DNA of 64,000 bases from Rugosibacter aromaticivorans (GTDB lineage: Bacteria; Pseudomonadota; Gammaproteobacteria; Burkholderiales; Rhodocyclaceae): NCBI RefSeq assembly GCF_000934545.1, contig NZ_CP010554.1, forward strand, positions 2,870,612-2,934,611, read 5' to 3'. Below are positions 26,563 to 36,700 of the stretch, piece by piece; the stretch's first letter is position 1; each line of letters starts with the position of its first letter. A model generated the notes under the pieces. The model was given only the letters and a program-made list of their open reading frames with translations. It searched no databases and was not told the DNA's origin. The position numbers and the translations under genes are program-made.

Positions 26563-29183
26563 TACGTCTTCCTGGTGGCGCGCTTGGTTGCTGGAGTCTT
26601 TTTCGCGGCACTGGCCTTGGCCTTGGCTTTAACCGGCTTTGCCGCCGTCTCACCCGCGCCGACTTTTGCGGCGATTTTCTCCGCGGGCTTTGCAGCGGGC
26701 TTTGTCGCCGGCTTCGCTCCCGCTTTCGCTACACGCGGCTCGAACTCGAAACTCACCTTGCCGGTGGCGGCGTCACGCATCAAAAAGGCAGAAAACTTGC
26801 GCCGCGTCTTGTTGGAAATAAATCCCCTGAGCAAGCTGGTCTTGCCGGTTTCCAGCAACTTTTGCATTTCTTCCCGCGCAATTTCCTGTTGCAGGATCAC
26901 CTTGCCGGAACGGAAATCGCAACTCTTCGCCGCACCCACGGCTTTTTCGCAGACATACGCCATGCCGTGTTCAAACACGCGCGCCGCACATTTGGGGCAA
27001 GCGCCCAGTGACTCCTGGCCGGAGAAATCCACCGCTTCGTCGGCCTCAGCATCCGACTGGCCGAAATCGAATTCAGGCGTGTGATCCTCCTTGAGTTTGA
27101 TCATCGCCGCGAAAGCCCGCCCCATCTTGCTGCGAAAGCCTTGTAGCGGGCCGATGACGCGGCGGCTGAGGAGTTCATCCATCTCCTCAGGTTCCCACTG
27201 GCGGCTGGCGACGACCTTCCACAGGCTGTAATCGCAAGATTTGCACTGAAATTTTTTGTAGTTCTCCTGAATCACACCACCGCATTTGGGGCAGGGAGTT
27301 TTCAGCGTTGAAAAAGCGGCATCAGGCAGCTCGCCGGTCTTGATGCGCTCGACCATCTCGCGCGTCTTGTCCATGATATGGCTCATGAACTCATCACGTG
27401 GCAAGCGGCCATGTTCCATCTCACGCAGTTTGTGTTCCCATTCGCCGGTTAGCTCAGGCGAGCGGATTTCATCGACACCGAGATTTTCCAGCGCGAATAA
27501 CAACGATGAAGCCTTCGCCGTCGGCTGCAATTCGCGGCCATTGCGGTGAATGTATTCCTCCGCAATCAAGCCTTCGATGGTCGCCGCGCGCGTTGCTGGT
27601 GTGCCCAGGCCGCGTTCGGCCATGGCTTCACGCAGCTCTTCGTCTTCGATCAGCTTGCCGGCGCCTTCCATCGCGGTGAGCAGCGTGGCCTCTGAAAAAC
27701 GTGGCGGCGGCTGGGTGGTTTTGGCTTTGACTTCGACATCCTTGGCCCAGACGCGCTCGTTCTTTTCCAGCGGCGGCAGGTTTGGATTCTCATCATCTTC
27801 CTGCGACTCTTTGCCATACACGGCAAGCCAGCCCGGCGTTATCAGCACTTTGCCTTCGGTCTTGAAGACTTCATTTTCAACACGCGTCATGCGCGTAGTG
27901 ATGTTGTATTCAGCGGCTGGATAAAAAATGGCGAGAAAGCGTTTGGTGACCAGATCGTAAATTTTCTGCTCGGGTTCCGAGAGCGTTTTCGGCACCGTGC
28001 CAGTAGGAATAATGGCAAAGTGATCGGATACTTTCGCATTGTTGAAAATGCGTTTGTTCGGGTGCACCCAACCGCTTTTCAAAATCATGCCAGCAAAGGG
28101 CGCGTAGGACGTCTCGGCCATTGAACCCAGCGTTTCCTTGACGGTGCCCAGATAATCTTCAGGCAGATGGCGGCTGTCGGTCCGCGGATAAGTCAGCGCC
28201 TTGTGCTTTTCGTACAACGCTTGCGCCAGGCCCAGGGTGTTTTTTGCTGAGATGCCAAAACGACTGTTGGCTTCGCGCTGCAGCGAAGTCAGATCGTAAA
28301 GCATCGGGCAGGCTTCGGTCTTGGGTTTGCTTTCCTCTTCGACCATCCCGTGCTGACCCAGGCATTTGGTGCGGATGGCGTCAGCGCGTGCTTGCGCCCA
28401 CAAGCGTTCAGCGCGAGCGTGTTCATCGTCTTCTTTTTTGAATTTCTCGTCGATCCAGCGGCCACGATAGGTACCAGCCACACATTGAAATTCCGCCTCC
28501 ACTTCCCAATAGTCGCGCGAAATGAAACTTTTAATGCGGCGCTCGCGCTCGACCATGATGGCCAGCGTGGGCGTTTGCACACGGCCGACGGGTGTCTTGT
28601 AGAAACCACCTTCCTTCGAGTTGAACGCCGTCATGGCGCGCGTGCCATTGATGCCGATCAGCCAGTCGGCTTCCGAACGGCAACGCGCGGCATCGGCCAG
28701 TGGTCGCATTTCGGCGTCAGTGCGCAGATGCGCGAAGCCATCGCGGATCGCTGTCGGCGTCATCGATTGCAGCCACAGCCGACGCACCGGCTTTTGCTTC
28801 TCGCCCAACGCATGCTGGACAACGTAACGGAAAATCAGTTCGCCTTCGCGTCCCGCATCACAGGCATTAACGAGACCCGTGACATCCTTGCGCCTGATCA
28901 GGCGCGTCAACAGCTTTAACCGTTCCTGGGTGCGCTCAATCGGGTTCAGTGCAAAATGGGGCGGAATCGCAGGCAAATGCGCAAAGCTCCATTTGCCGCG
29001 CTTGACCTCATATTCTTCCGGTACAACCAGTTCCAGCAAATGGCCGATGGCCGAAGAGAGCACATAGTTTTCGCTCTCGAAATAGTCCCCCGTGCGCTCG
29101 AATTTTTCACCCATGCCGCCCAATGCCTTGGCGATATCCTGGGCGACGGAAGGTTTCTCGGCGATGATAAGTTGCTTGGTCAT
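26562..29183 (-). CDS. topB: DNA topoisomerase III, with zinc-ribbon repeats and an Ala/Lys tail
   Basis: 873 residues, a type IA topoisomerase that decatenates DNA with single-strand breaks. TOPRIM motifs LIIAEKPSVAQDIAKALG and NACDAGREGELIF are present. The catalytic Tyr332 lies in ALTYPRTDSRHLPEDY, and GLGTPATRAATIEGLI is typical. C-terminal zinc ribbons start CPKCGGVIQENYKKFQCKSC near 637 and CPKCAARVFEHGMAYVCEK after 740. The last 60 residues are a basic low-complexity tail (KPATKPAAKPAEK, then KAKAKASAAKKTPATKR). A copy of the dispersed repeat encodes part of this tail (about residues 838-848). Confidence 0.95.
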   Translation of the reverse strand: MTKQLIIAEKPSVAQDIAKALGGMGEKFERTGDYFESENYVLSSAIGHLLELVVPEEYEVKRGKWSFAHLPAIPPHFALNPIERTQERLKLLTRLIRRKDVTGLVNACDAGREGELIFRYVVQHALGEKQKPVRRLWLQSMTPTAIRDGFAHLRTDAEMRPLADAARCRSEADWLIGINGTRAMTAFNSKEGGFYKTPVGRVQTPTLAIMVERERRIKSFISRDYWEVEAEFQCVAGTYRGRWIDEKFKKEDDEHARAERLWAQARADAIRTKCLGQHGMVEEESKPKTEACPMLYDLTSLQREANSRFGISAKNTLGLAQALYEKHKALTYPRTDSRHLPEDYLGTVKETLGSMAETSYAPFAGMILKSGWVHPNKRIFNNAKVSDHFAIIPTGTVPKTLSEPEQKIYDLVTKRFLAIFYPAAEYNITTRMTRVENEVFKTEGKVLITPGWLAVYGKESQEDDENPNLPPLEKNERVWAKDVEVKAKTTQPPPRFSEATLLTAMEGAGKLIEDEELREAMAERGLGTPATRAATIEGLIAEEYIHRNGRELQPTAKASSLLFALENLGVDEIRSPELTGEWEHKLREMEHGRLPRDEFMSHIMDKTREMVERIKTGELPDAAFSTLKTPCPKCGGVIQENYKKFQCKSCDYSLWKVVASRQWEPEEMDELLSRRVIGPLQGFRSKMGRAFAAMIKLKEDHTPEFDFGQSDAEADEAVDFSGQESLGACPKCAARVFEHGMAYVCEKAVGAAKSCDFRSGKVILQQEIAREEMQKLLETGKTSLLRGFISNKTRRKFSAFLMRDAATGKVSFEFEPRVAKAGAKPATKPAAKPAEKIAAKVGAGETAAKPVKAKAKASAAKKTPATKRATRKT
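26643..26670 (+). repeat. Dispersed repeat copy inside the topB tail
   Basis: CGCCGTCTCACCCGCGCCGA then CTTTTGCG; one base of the core differs (CACCCG for CACCAG). It is antisense to topB and encodes AKVGAGETA. Confidence 0.75.
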
Positions 29184-29250
29184 ATCTGTAGGCGACGCGT
29201 ATCAAGAGCGGCGCATCATAAGCGCGGCTCGTAACATCACGCAAGCGGTG

Positions 29251-29736
29251 TTAGTTAAGCAGGATGCGGGTAACGTCTTCGCCAATCTCCAGATCGGCCT
29301 CATCAACCTCTTCTGCCAAGAGCTCTTCTAAGACCAAAGCATCGACTTCATGCCGTGTGCGCCAAATCATGGCGAGCACGACAATCTTGAAGCGGTCCAG
29401 GCTGATTTCATTGTCTGGCAAGGCCAGCGCGCGCTCAATGATGGCTTCACGCAGCGGGGCATCAATCGCGGCACACTGTTCAAGAAAGCTGATAAACCCA
29501 CGGCATTCGGTCGACAAGCGCGCTTGCTCTTCCTCGTCATAAATTCGGATCGACCCTGCGGCGGGCGAGTCGCACGATGCCTGATGCTCAGCCGCCAGGC
29601 CATCCATCCATGATAGGGCCGCACTGATGTCGTCGGTCTCAAAGCCAGCGGCCGAGAGCCTTTTCGCCAACACGCCAGCCGGTGGGCAGGTGTCGGGAAG
29701 ATAGTTTTCAAAGAGGTAAACAAGGATTTCCATCAT
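29251..29736 (-). CDS. smg: Smg family protein (DUF494)
   Basis: 161 residues from MMEILVYLFENYLPD, which matches the N-terminus of Smg/DUF494 proteins; a longer upstream frame overlaps dprA and is not favoured. Typical features are the acidic C-terminus (LVLEELLAEEVDEADLEIGE) and the FISFLEQCAAIDAPLREAIIERAL region. The function is not established; the gene is nearly always next to dprA, as here with a gap of 4 bases. Confidence 0.92.
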   Translation of the reverse strand: MMEILVYLFENYLPDTCPPAGVLAKRLSAAGFETDDISAALSWMDGLAAEHQASCDSPAAGSIRIYDEEEQARLSTECRGFISFLEQCAAIDAPLREAIIERALALPDNEISLDRFKIVVLAMIWRTRHEVDALVLEELLAEEVDEADLEIGEDVTRILLN

Positions 29737-29740
29737 GGTG

Positions 29741-30868
29741 TCAGTCCAATCGCTGATAGAGGCCGCCGGGCAGCTGCGCAACACGGCCGACAAGTTCCAA
29801 TGGTAACAGGATGGCAAGAAGTGCCGCCGGCGTCAAGTCACTGCGGGTGGCCAAGGTGTCCAGATCACAGGGTGTGCGGCCCAATAAAGTAAGCACCTGC
29901 TCTTCGCTTTCATTTGCTTTTATCGCCGTCTCACCAGCCCGCCCCGAGGGAAATACCCTTGGGGTGCCGGCTTTTTCAGTTGGCGTGCGGCTCCAGCGCA
30001 ACTCTTCCAGAATGTCCTGCGCTGATTCAACCAGTTTCGCGCCTTGACGAATCAATTGGTGGCATCCGCGTGCGAGGGGCGAGTGGATCGAACCGGGAAT
30101 GGCAAACACGTCACGCCCAGCTTCAGCCGCTAGACGTGCGGTAATGAGCGAACCGCTTTTAGGCGCGGCTTCAACCACCAGACAGCCCAACCCCAGGCCA
30201 GCGATCAGCCGATTACGGCGTGGAAAGTTGGCCGCCAGCGCGGGCGTACCCAACGCAAATTCACTCAAAATCACCCCGTTTGCCACAATTTCGCGGGCCA
30301 ACGCTTCATTACGCGCCGGATACAAGCGATCAGCCCCCGTGCCGATGATCGCCACCGTTCCGGCCGTCGTGCTTAGACCACCCCGGTGCGCAGCGGCGTC
30401 AATCCCTAACGCCAACCCGCTTACCACCGTCAGTCCAGCCTGGCCTAAGGCCGCTGCAAACGCCTCGGCGTCGCGCTCGCCTTGTGCGGTGGCGTTGCGG
30501 CTACCGACCACGGCAAACATGGGCTGCGCAAGCAGTTCCAAACGCCCGCGCACGTACAGCACTAACGGAGGGTCGTCCGCTGTTAATAAGCTGGGCGGAT
30601 ATTCCGCGTCTGCCAGGGTGAGTAGATGATTACCTGGCTGCTCGACCCACGCCAGCGCCGCCTCAATAGCCGCCGTTGGCTCAGGGCTTTGCACCCGCTC
30701 GGCTAACGCAGGTCCCACCACAGCAGCAAGTGCTGCATGGCTGGCAGCGAAAATTGCTCCAGGCAACCCAAACGCCTTGAGCAATGCCCTCCGCGCGCCA
30801 TTACCCACGCCGGGCACATGCGTTAAGCGCAGCCAGCTCGCCAGCGCCACACGCTCCACTTCATTCAT
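29741..30868 (-). CDS. dprA: DNA-processing protein DprA with a repeat-derived linker
   Basis: 375 residues from the ATG at 30868. DprA loads RecA on incoming single strands during natural transformation. The Rossmann core has FAVVGSRNATAQGERDAEAF, TVVSGLALGIDAAAHRG, VAIIGTGADRLYPARN and FPRRNRLIAGL. A C-terminal winged-helix-like domain starts near VLTLLGRTPCDLDTLA. Between them, residues about 297-315 (AGTPRVFPSGRAGETAI) are encoded by the long form of the dispersed repeat and lengthen the linker. Presence of dprA does not by itself show competence. Confidence 0.94.
   Translation of the reverse strand: MNEVERVALASWLRLTHVPGVGNGARRALLKAFGLPGAIFAASHAALAAVVGPALAERVQSPEPTAAIEAALAWVEQPGNHLLTLADAEYPPSLLTADDPPLVLYVRGRLELLAQPMFAVVGSRNATAQGERDAEAFAAALGQAGLTVVSGLALGIDAAAHRGGLSTTAGTVAIIGTGADRLYPARNEALAREIVANGVILSEFALGTPALAANFPRRNRLIAGLGLGCLVVEAAPKSGSLITARLAAEAGRDVFAIPGSIHSPLARGCHQLIRQGAKLVESAQDILEELRWSRTPTEKAGTPRVFPSGRAGETAIKANESEEQVLTLLGRTPCDLDTLATRSDLTPAALLAILLPLELVGRVAQLPGGLYQRLD
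29924..29979 (+). repeat. Long-form dispersed repeat inside dprA
   Basis: Left half CGCCGTCTCACCAGC, then a hairpin (CCCCGAGGG with loop AAATA and CCCTTGGGG, one mismatch), then right half TGCCGGCTTTTTCAG. Total 56 bases, antisense to dprA, open in the gene's frame. Confidence 0.85.
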
Positions 30869-30899
30869 CGTGTAGCCCACAGGAAATATGACGTGATGT

Positions 30900-31943
30900 T
30901 CAGGGCGTATGCGCCGCGTCGCCAACGACCACGGGCTGTTGCGCACTCATCACCAAAGCATAGGCGACACGATCAAAGACACGGAAAACAAACACCAGGC
31001 CATTGCGTGCATCGGGCAAGGTGTAGGTTTTTTTCTCGCCTTGATAACGGTCATCCAACGTAACGCCCGCCTTGTCTATCACCAGCACATGGCCCGCCTC
31101 AATACCGTCTTTTTTTCCCCGATTCAAGACTACCACCGCTTGCGGCCCACCATAATAAACCCCGCCATAAATTGACAACACCCGCGCTTTAATCACTTGC
31201 TCAGGGGCATGCGGGGTATAGCTCACCACATCCATCCGTGGGGCAGGCAACAACAAATCGCCAGCGAGTACTTCTTCTTTTGTCGTCAGCAAGCGAAAGG
31301 ACGTCACTTCGCCTTGCGTCGTCATACGCGCAGTGCCGATATACAGCGCCTCAAAACCCAGCGTTTCTTTTGTCTCGGGATCATTGAGGGGTTTGCCCGC
31401 GCGAAACACTTGCCACGTAGGCCCCGTAGCCGCCGAACCGGTAGCCGCCGCTGCCGATGTTGTGTAAATCGTATCGCCGGCACCGGCAATAACTCGATTA
31501 TCCTGCAAGCCAATCACGCGTAGCGCGCCCTCCATGCTGGCTTTATCAACCACCAAAGGCTGCGATAAAAAAGGCTCAATGTCTTGCGGAGGAATCGCCG
31601 GAATCGCCTTGTTTGCAGGCTCGATATACTCACGTGGCGATAGTTTTTCAGTTTTCCCGGTAGCGATCGTCAACCGTGGTTCACGCCCGCTTTTATCCAG
31701 CACCAAAATCTGGCCCGGATAAATCCAGTGTGGATTTTTAACCTCTTGCGCATTCATTCTCCATAATGCTGGCCAGCGGTAAGGGTCTTTCAGGTATTTG
31801 GACGACAATCCCCACAGCGTATCCCCGCGCACCACGGTGTACCGCTCTGGCGCACCGTCAGCAAGCGCCAGCGATTCGGTAGGCTGGGCGTAGACTAAGG
31901 TGGTTGAAATACAACAGAGTAGGACAGATATAATGCGATGCAT
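30900..31943 (-). CDS. LysM-domain periplasmic protein
   Basis: 347 residues from the ATG at 31943. A signal peptide (MHRIISVLLCCISTTLVYA) is followed by a LysM domain with YTVVRGDTLWGLSSKYLKDP, WPALWRMNAQEVKNPHWIYP and GQILVLDK. LysM binds peptidoglycan glycan strands. The rest lacks a recognised catalytic domain. The protein is the usual neighbour of dprA in betaproteobacteria, divergent from def. The gap to def is 112 bases and should hold both promoters. Confidence 0.9.
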   Translation of the reverse strand: MHRIISVLLCCISTTLVYAQPTESLALADGAPERYTVVRGDTLWGLSSKYLKDPYRWPALWRMNAQEVKNPHWIYPGQILVLDKSGREPRLTIATGKTEKLSPREYIEPANKAIPAIPPQDIEPFLSQPLVVDKASMEGALRVIGLQDNRVIAGAGDTIYTTSAAAATGSAATGPTWQVFRAGKPLNDPETKETLGFEALYIGTARMTTQGEVTSFRLLTTKEEVLAGDLLLPAPRMDVVSYTPHAPEQVIKARVLSIYGGVYYGGPQAVVVLNRGKKDGIEAGHVLVIDKAGVTLDDRYQGEKKTYTLPDARNGLVFVFRVFDRVAYALVMSAQQPVVVGDAAHTP

Positions 31944-32055
31944 GGTATGACCTCCGGCCGGGTGTCTGGAACAGGGATATGTCTTAGGGTACCGTTTAAT
32001 TCGCCCGATTCTGCCCGACAATTCTTCCGGTATCAATTCTTTCAAGAGTTTTTTC

Positions 32056-32559
32056 ATGGCCTTATTACCCATTTTGCGTTATCCCGACCCGCGCTTGCAC
32101 AAAAAAGCGACCCCGATCACCTCGATTGACGATCGCATTCGCAAGCTAGCCGCCAACATGGCAGAAACCATGTATGCCGCACCCGGCATTGGTCTTGCGG
32201 CAACACAGGTAGATCATCATATTCGCCTGATTGTCATTGATGTCACCGATAGCAAATCCAAATTGCAGGTTTTTATCAACCCGGAAATAATTGATAAATC
32301 GGGTGCCTGCGAAAGTGAAGAAGGCTGCTTATCAGTGCCCGGCATTTACGAATCGGTCACCCGTGCCGAAGAAGTCACCGTCAAAGCATTGGGGCTAGAC
32401 GGCCAAGCCTTCGAGCTCGCCGCAGACGGCTTATTGGCGGTGTGCATTCAGCATGAAATTGACCATCTGAATGGCAAGGTGTTCGTTGACTATCTTTCCC
32501 GTCTCAAACAACAGCGCATCAAGGAAAAACTCGTCAAGCAAGCGCGGGCCACGCTGTAA
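32056..32559 (+). CDS. def: Peptide deformylase
   Basis: 167 residues. It removes the formyl group from nascent proteins with a metal-dependent site. All three motifs are intact: GIGLAATQV (motif 1), EEGCLSVPG with the metal-binding Cys (motif 2) and [12 protein letters not shown] with two His ligands and the catalytic Glu (motif 3). Its stop overlaps the fmt start by 1 base (taATG), giving the usual def-fmt operon. Confidence 0.97.
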   Translation: MALLPILRYPDPRLHKKATPITSIDDRIRKLAANMAETMYAAPGIGLAATQVDHHIRLIVIDVTDSKSKLQVFINPEIIDKSGACESEEGCLSVPGIYESVTRAEEVTVKALGLDGQAFELAADGLLAVCIQHEIDHLNGKVFVDYLSRLKQQRIKEKLVKQARATL

Positions 32560-33464
32560 TGCGGATAATTTTCGCCGGCACGCCGGATTTTGCCGCACAG
32601 GCGCTGGCGGCCATACTCGCGGCCGGACACGACGTGCCGCTAGTGCTCACTCAGCCCGATCGACCTGCTGGGCGGGGCTTGCAGCTACAGCCTTCAGCAG
32701 TTAAACAACTGGCCCTCGCGCACAGCCTGCCGGTGTTTCAACCCGAACGCCTGAAAGACCCGGCCACGCATGAACCGATGCGCGCCGCCTTTGCTGACGT
32801 GATGGTAGTGGTCGCCTATGGTCTGATTCTGCCGCAAGCCGTGCTGGATATTCCGCGCCACGGCTGCCTCAATATTCACGCCTCGCTCTTGCCGCGCTGG
32901 CGCGGTGCGGCACCGATTCAGCGCGCCATCGAAGCGGGGGATAAAGAGGCCGGCGTGACCATCATGCAAATGGAGGCCGGGCTGGATACCGGCGCCATGC
33001 TGCTGGCAGAAAAACTGGAAATCGGCGCTGAGGAGACGGCGGGCGAGCTGCATGACCGGCTGTCCACGCTCGGTGCACGCCTGATCGTCGCCGCGCTGGC
33101 GCAACGTGATGCGCTGACGCCCAAACCTCAGTCCGCAACGGGCACAACCTATGCCGCAAAAATCAGCAAAGCCGAAGCGCAGCTAGACTGGACACAGCCA
33201 GCCGATGTGCTGGCGCGCAAAATCCGCGCCTTCAATCCCTTTCCCGGTGCCACCCTGCCGCTGGCCGGCGAACTCATCAAGGTATGGCGTGCAGAAGCAG
33301 TGGAGGGCTGCGGCAGCCCCGGCCAGATTCTTGCGGCGGATGCAGATGGCATCGTCATCGCAGCCAGCCACGGCGCTTTACGCTTAATCGAGCTGCAAAA
33401 ACCCGGTGGCCGCCGTCTCACCAGCGCCGACTTTTTACGCGGCAGCCCACTGCTTTTAGAATAA
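32559..33464 (+). CDS. fmt: Methionyl-tRNA formyltransferase
   Basis: 301 residues. It formylates initiator Met-tRNA with 10-formyl-THF. Seen: [18 protein letters not shown], the catalytic and folate motif [20 protein letters not shown], and [13 protein letters not shown]. The C-terminal domain contains [10 protein letters not shown]. The last part, residues about 285-295 ([11 protein letters not shown]), is encoded by a sense copy of the dispersed repeat; related proteins have a similar stretch of equal length there. Confidence 0.97.
   Translation: MRIIFAGTPDFAAQALAAILAAGHDVPLVLTQPDRPAGRGLQLQPSAVKQLALAHSLPVFQPERLKDPATHEPMRAAFADVMVVVAYGLILPQAVLDIPRHGCLNIHASLLPRWRGAAPIQRAIEAGDKEAGVTIMQMEAGLDTGAMLLAEKLEIGAEETAGELHDRLSTLGARLIVAALAQRDALTPKPQSATGTTYAAKISKAEAQLDWTQPADVLARKIRAFNPFPGATLPLAGELIKVWRAEAVEGCGSPGQILAADADGIVIAASHGALRLIELQKPGGRRLTSADFLRGSPLLLE
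33411..33441 (+). repeat. Dispersed repeat copy near the fmt 3' end
   Basis: CGCCGTCTCACCAGCGCCGA then CTTTTTACGCG. Perfect core, sense to fmt, encoding [11 protein letters not shown]. Confidence 0.88.
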
Positions 33465-33476
33465 AGTTTCCGGAAT

Positions 33477-33500
33477 AAAAAAGCCCGCCATGCGGCGGGC
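33477..33500 (-). terminator. Rho-independent terminator of the PuuD-like gene
   Basis: GCCCGCC (33483-33489) and GGCGGGC (33494-33500) form a 7-bp stem with an ATGC loop. On the minus strand it is followed by six Ts (33482-33477). It lies 31 bases past the stop of the leftward gene; as a hairpin it may also help end fmt transcription. Confidence 0.8.
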
Positions 33501-33530
33501 CTTAGGCGGTTTAGCAACCTCGGCAGCGTT

Positions 33531-34109
33531 TTACAGGCCGCCGTTTTGCTGGGCGACCATGCAGTACAGCATGGCGACAGACAGCATCGTGTTAAAGCGC
33601 GACGTCAGCATGGCCATGCGTGCTGCCTTGGCTTTTTCAGCCGCTTCGACCACCACAATGCCCAGCGCTTTTTTCTGATTCGGCCAAATGATGAACCAGA
33701 CATTGAACGCCATCAGCAGCGCCAGCCACATACCAATACCAATCGTGCGCGCCGGATCGGCCAGAGTCAGTGCCTGCACCAGATAATGGGCATTCCAAGC
33801 AACCAGCAGACCCGTCACCACCGTTGCCAGCGCCGACCAACGGAACCAGAACAACGCGGCGGGGGCAATCACTTTACTGATGGCGGGCTTTTGCTCATCC
33901 GGAATTTTCGGCATGGACGGGATTTGCACAAAATTGAAATACCAAAGCAAACCAATCCACATCACCCCACTGCCTACATGCAACCAACGCAAGCCGATGG
34001 CGTGCGCGACACCATTGGTTAGCCCATTGCCCACAAAAAACAGCAGCAGGGCAAGTATCACAATACCGGCAATCACTGTCCGGCTCAACGATTGAAAAAT
34101 GATAGACAT
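33531..34109 (-). CDS. Membrane protein related to the membrane domain of urate hydroxylase PuuD
   Basis: 192 residues with about five membrane helices. RWLHVGSGVMWIGLLWYFNFVQ and MWLALLMAFNVWFIIWPNQKKAL resemble the membrane part of PuuD-type proteins, where conserved His residues may bind haem. There is no cytochrome c domain as in full-length PuuD, so urate oxidation should not be assumed. Other possibilities include a general b-type cytochrome-like protein. It stands alone between fmt and htpX, with its own terminator. Confidence 0.7.
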   Translation of the reverse strand: MSIIFQSLSRTVIAGIVILALLLFFVGNGLTNGVAHAIGLRWLHVGSGVMWIGLLWYFNFVQIPSMPKIPDEQKPAISKVIAPAALFWFRWSALATVVTGLLVAWNAHYLVQALTLADPARTIGIGMWLALLMAFNVWFIIWPNQKKALGIVVVEAAEKAKAARMAMLTSRFNTMLSVAMLYCMVAQQNGGL

Positions 34110-34413
34110 CAGACGATCCTCCCTGAGATTGTAATAGTTAAAGATAGCGTACTCTGCACGCGGTTCATAATGCTGACCTTCCGCGATGCAATGGTAGCGC
34201 GATGTAGCGCAAAAATGTAACGAAAATTGGGAATGACACCCACATCAAGATGAAAATGGAGCGAAAATCATGTGCTGAGGATTGAATTTTCTTTACCCGC
34301 TCCGATCTAAATACAGGCAATACAATCAGCGTCCGCTGTACCCCCATCTGTTCTTGGGTACCTTGGATAGCTTGAAAGCTGGAATCCATTGTGACTACGC
34401 AGGAGTGAAACAC
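34110..34413. other. Divergent intergenic gap upstream of htpX
   Basis: 304 bases between the PuuD-like gene and htpX. Only low-scoring short frames are present. It should contain promoters for both genes. An in-frame ATG at 34282 could extend HtpX, but the extension has no membrane or family features, so it is treated as non-coding. Confidence 0.45.
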
Positions 34414-35259
34414 ATGTTCGGCAACTGGTTAAAAACATCGATTCTGATGGCGGGAATTACAGCCTTGTTCGGTGCCATTGGCGCTATGCTGGGTGGCGCG
34501 CAAGGCATGTTGCTGGCGCTGTTGCTGGGCGGCGCGATGAATGTCTTTTCTTACTGGTTCTCTGACAAAATGGTGCTGCGCATGTATAACGCGCAAGAAG
34601 TCGATGAGGCCAGCTCGCCTTATTTGTACAACATGGTGAAAGAACTCGCGGCGCGCGCCGAATTGCCCATGCCGCGCGTCTATCTGATCGACGAGGCGCA
34701 GCCGAATGCCTTTGCCACGGGACGCAACCCCGAACATGCTGCCGTTGCCGCGACGTCCGGTATTTTGAACCTGCTCTCGGCGCGTGAGTTGCGCGGCGTC
34801 ATGGCGCACGAGCTGACGCATGTGAAGCACCGCGACATTTTGATTTCCACGATCAGCGCCACCATGGCGGGGGCGATTTCGATGCTGGCCAATTTTGCCA
34901 TGTTCTTTGGCAACCGCGACTCCTCGGGACGTTCAACCAATCCGCTGGTCGGCATTCTGGTGATGATCCTGGCCCCCTTGGCGGCCAGCCTGATTCAAAT
35001 GGCGATTTCGCGTGCGCGTGAATTTGAGGCGGATCGTGGTGGCGCTGAAATTTCTGGCGAACCTTTAGCACTCGCTGACGCGCTGGCAAAAATCGATTCC
35101 TACGCGCGTGGCATTCCAATGGCAACGGCAGACGCACACCCGGAAACTGCACAGATGATGATCATGAATCCGCTCTCTGGCGGTGGTTTGCGCGGATTGT
35201 TTTCGACCCACCCGGCAACCGAAGAGCGCATTGCACGCTTGCGTGCCTTGGTGCTGTAG
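34414..35259 (+). CDS. htpX: HtpX membrane-bound zinc metalloprotease
   Basis: 281 residues from the ATG at 34414 (AGGAG upstream). HtpX degrades misfolded inner-membrane proteins, often under envelope stress. Two N-terminal helices ([35 protein letters not shown]) are followed by [26 protein letters not shown], where His132, Glu133 and His136 form the HExxH motif, and [20 protein letters not shown] supplies the third ligand. Length is normal for the family. It is followed 93 bases later by rsmB. Confidence 0.96.
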   Translation: MFGNWLKTSILMAGITALFGAIGAMLGGAQGMLLALLLGGAMNVFSYWFSDKMVLRMYNAQEVDEASSPYLYNMVKELAARAELPMPRVYLIDEAQPNAFATGRNPEHAAVAATSGILNLLSARELRGVMAHELTHVKHRDILISTISATMAGAISMLANFAMFFGNRDSSGRSTNPLVGILVMILAPLAASLIQMAISRAREFEADRGGAEISGEPLALADALAKIDSYARGIPMATADAHPETAQMMIMNPLSGGGLRGLFSTHPATEERIARLRALVL

Positions 35260-35352
35260 TGCTGTAGTCGTTGCGGCCCATGTTGCATGGGTGCAACATT
35301 TGCCAAGCGCAAAGAAAGCCATGGCGATAGCCTGCCACGGTAGACTACTGTC

Positions 35353-36657
35353 ATGACTGAACAAGCTTCCCGCTCTGCCCCTCTTGCGGCAGCCCTCCTG
35401 GGCGCGGCTGATCTCTTGGCCGCTGTCCTTTCCGGCCGCACGCTGGATGCCGCACTTGCCGAAACCGCACTTACCAAAACCCCGCTCACCGGCCCCTTGC
35501 GCGCGGCAGTGATGGATTTGGCCTATTCCACCTTGCGTAGCTTTGGCCGTGAGGATTTTTTTCTTGCGCAATTGATGAATAAACCTGTAGCTGATGTGCA
35601 GATACGCTGCTTGTTGTTAATTACACTCAATCGTCTGGAAGCTCGCCCGGAACACGCCTACGCGATTGTGGATCAAGCCGTCACTGTGGCATCGCGTTTG
35701 GCCGCAGGTAATTTCAAAGGCTTGGTAAATGGCGTGCTACGCAACTTTTTACGCCGTCAAGATGAACTACTAGCGCGTGCAAAAGAAAACCCCGTAGCGC
35801 ACCACCAGCACCCAGCCTGGTGGATCACGCGACTGAAAAAAGATCATCCGCACCACTGGCAAGCCATTCTTGCTGCCAACAATACGCACCCTCCCATGAC
35901 GCTGCGAGTCAATCAGCGCCGTATCACCAGCGCCGACTTTTCAGCGCAACTCACAGCCGCCGGATTAACCACGCACGCCGTGGGCGACGCGGCATGGCAA
36001 CTCGATAAGCCCGTGCCGATAGAACAAATCCCCGGCTTTCACGAAGGCCTGTGCTCAGTGCAAGACGCCGGTGCCCAGCGTGCTGCACTGCTGCTGGATG
36101 TGCATCCCGGCCAGCGGGTGCTGGATGCGTGCGCTGCACCTGGCGGCAAGGCTGCGCATCTACTTGAGCTCGCCGACCTGCAACTGCTCGCGCTTGACGC
36201 CGACGCCGCACGCGCCGCACGAATCACGGAAAACCTTGTCCGCCTCGGCTTGCTCTCGGACAATGTTCGCGTGTGCACGGGTGACGCTCGCACGCCCACC
36301 ATCTGGTGGAATGGCCAGCCGTTTGATCGCATTCTGGCCGATGTCCCCTGCTCAGCCTCTGGCGTCGTGCGGCGTCATCCAGATGCCAAATGGCTCCGTC
36401 GCGTCAGCGATATCGAGGGTTTCGCTGTCACGCAAGTCCGCATTCTTGACGCCCTCTGGCACACACTCGCTAGCGGTGGCAAAATGCTCTATGCCACCTG
36501 TTCTTTATTTGCTGCTGAAAATGAAGAACAGGTGGCCGCGTTTATCGGCCGTCATGCCGATGCCCAGCGCCTAGCCATTGATGGCGCGCCTTCCGTGCAG
36601 CTTTTGCCCCATGCCGACCATGACGGCTTTTTTTACGCGCTTCTGCAAAAAAATTAA
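35353..36657 (+). CDS. rsmB: 16S rRNA cytosine-967 C5-methyltransferase
   Basis: 434 residues. An N-terminal NusB-like RNA-binding domain (GPLRAAVMDLAYSTLRSFG; VNGVLRNFLRRQDELL) precedes the methyltransferase with LDACAAPGGKAAHLLELADL (SAM), FDRILADVPCSASGVVRRHPD (catalytic Cys) and LYATCSLFAAENEEQVAAF (second Cys). Residues about 189-199 (RRITSADFSAQ) are encoded by a sense copy of the dispersed repeat, in a region where related proteins have a stretch of like length. It is the first gene of the rsmB-DUF4390-ntrYX run. Confidence 0.96.
   Translation: MTEQASRSAPLAAALLGAADLLAAVLSGRTLDAALAETALTKTPLTGPLRAAVMDLAYSTLRSFGREDFFLAQLMNKPVADVQIRCLLLITLNRLEARPEHAYAIVDQAVTVASRLAAGNFKGLVNGVLRNFLRRQDELLARAKENPVAHHQHPAWWITRLKKDHPHHWQAILAANNTHPPMTLRVNQRRITSADFSAQLTAAGLTTHAVGDAAWQLDKPVPIEQIPGFHEGLCSVQDAGAQRAALLLDVHPGQRVLDACAAPGGKAAHLLELADLQLLALDADAARAARITENLVRLGLLSDNVRVCTGDARTPTIWWNGQPFDRILADVPCSASGVVRRHPDAKWLRRVSDIEGFAVTQVRILDALWHTLASGGKMLYATCSLFAAENEEQVAAFIGRHADAQRLAIDGAPSVQLLPHADHDGFFYALLQKN
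35917..35947 (+). repeat. Dispersed repeat copy inside rsmB
   Basis: CGCCGTATCACCAGCGCCGA then CTTTTCAGCGC. Perfect core, sense to the gene, encoding RRITSADFSAQ. Confidence 0.88.
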
Positions 36658-36700
36658 CACTCGCTTACGCGCAACGCGACCGGTTTTGCACGGCGCACCT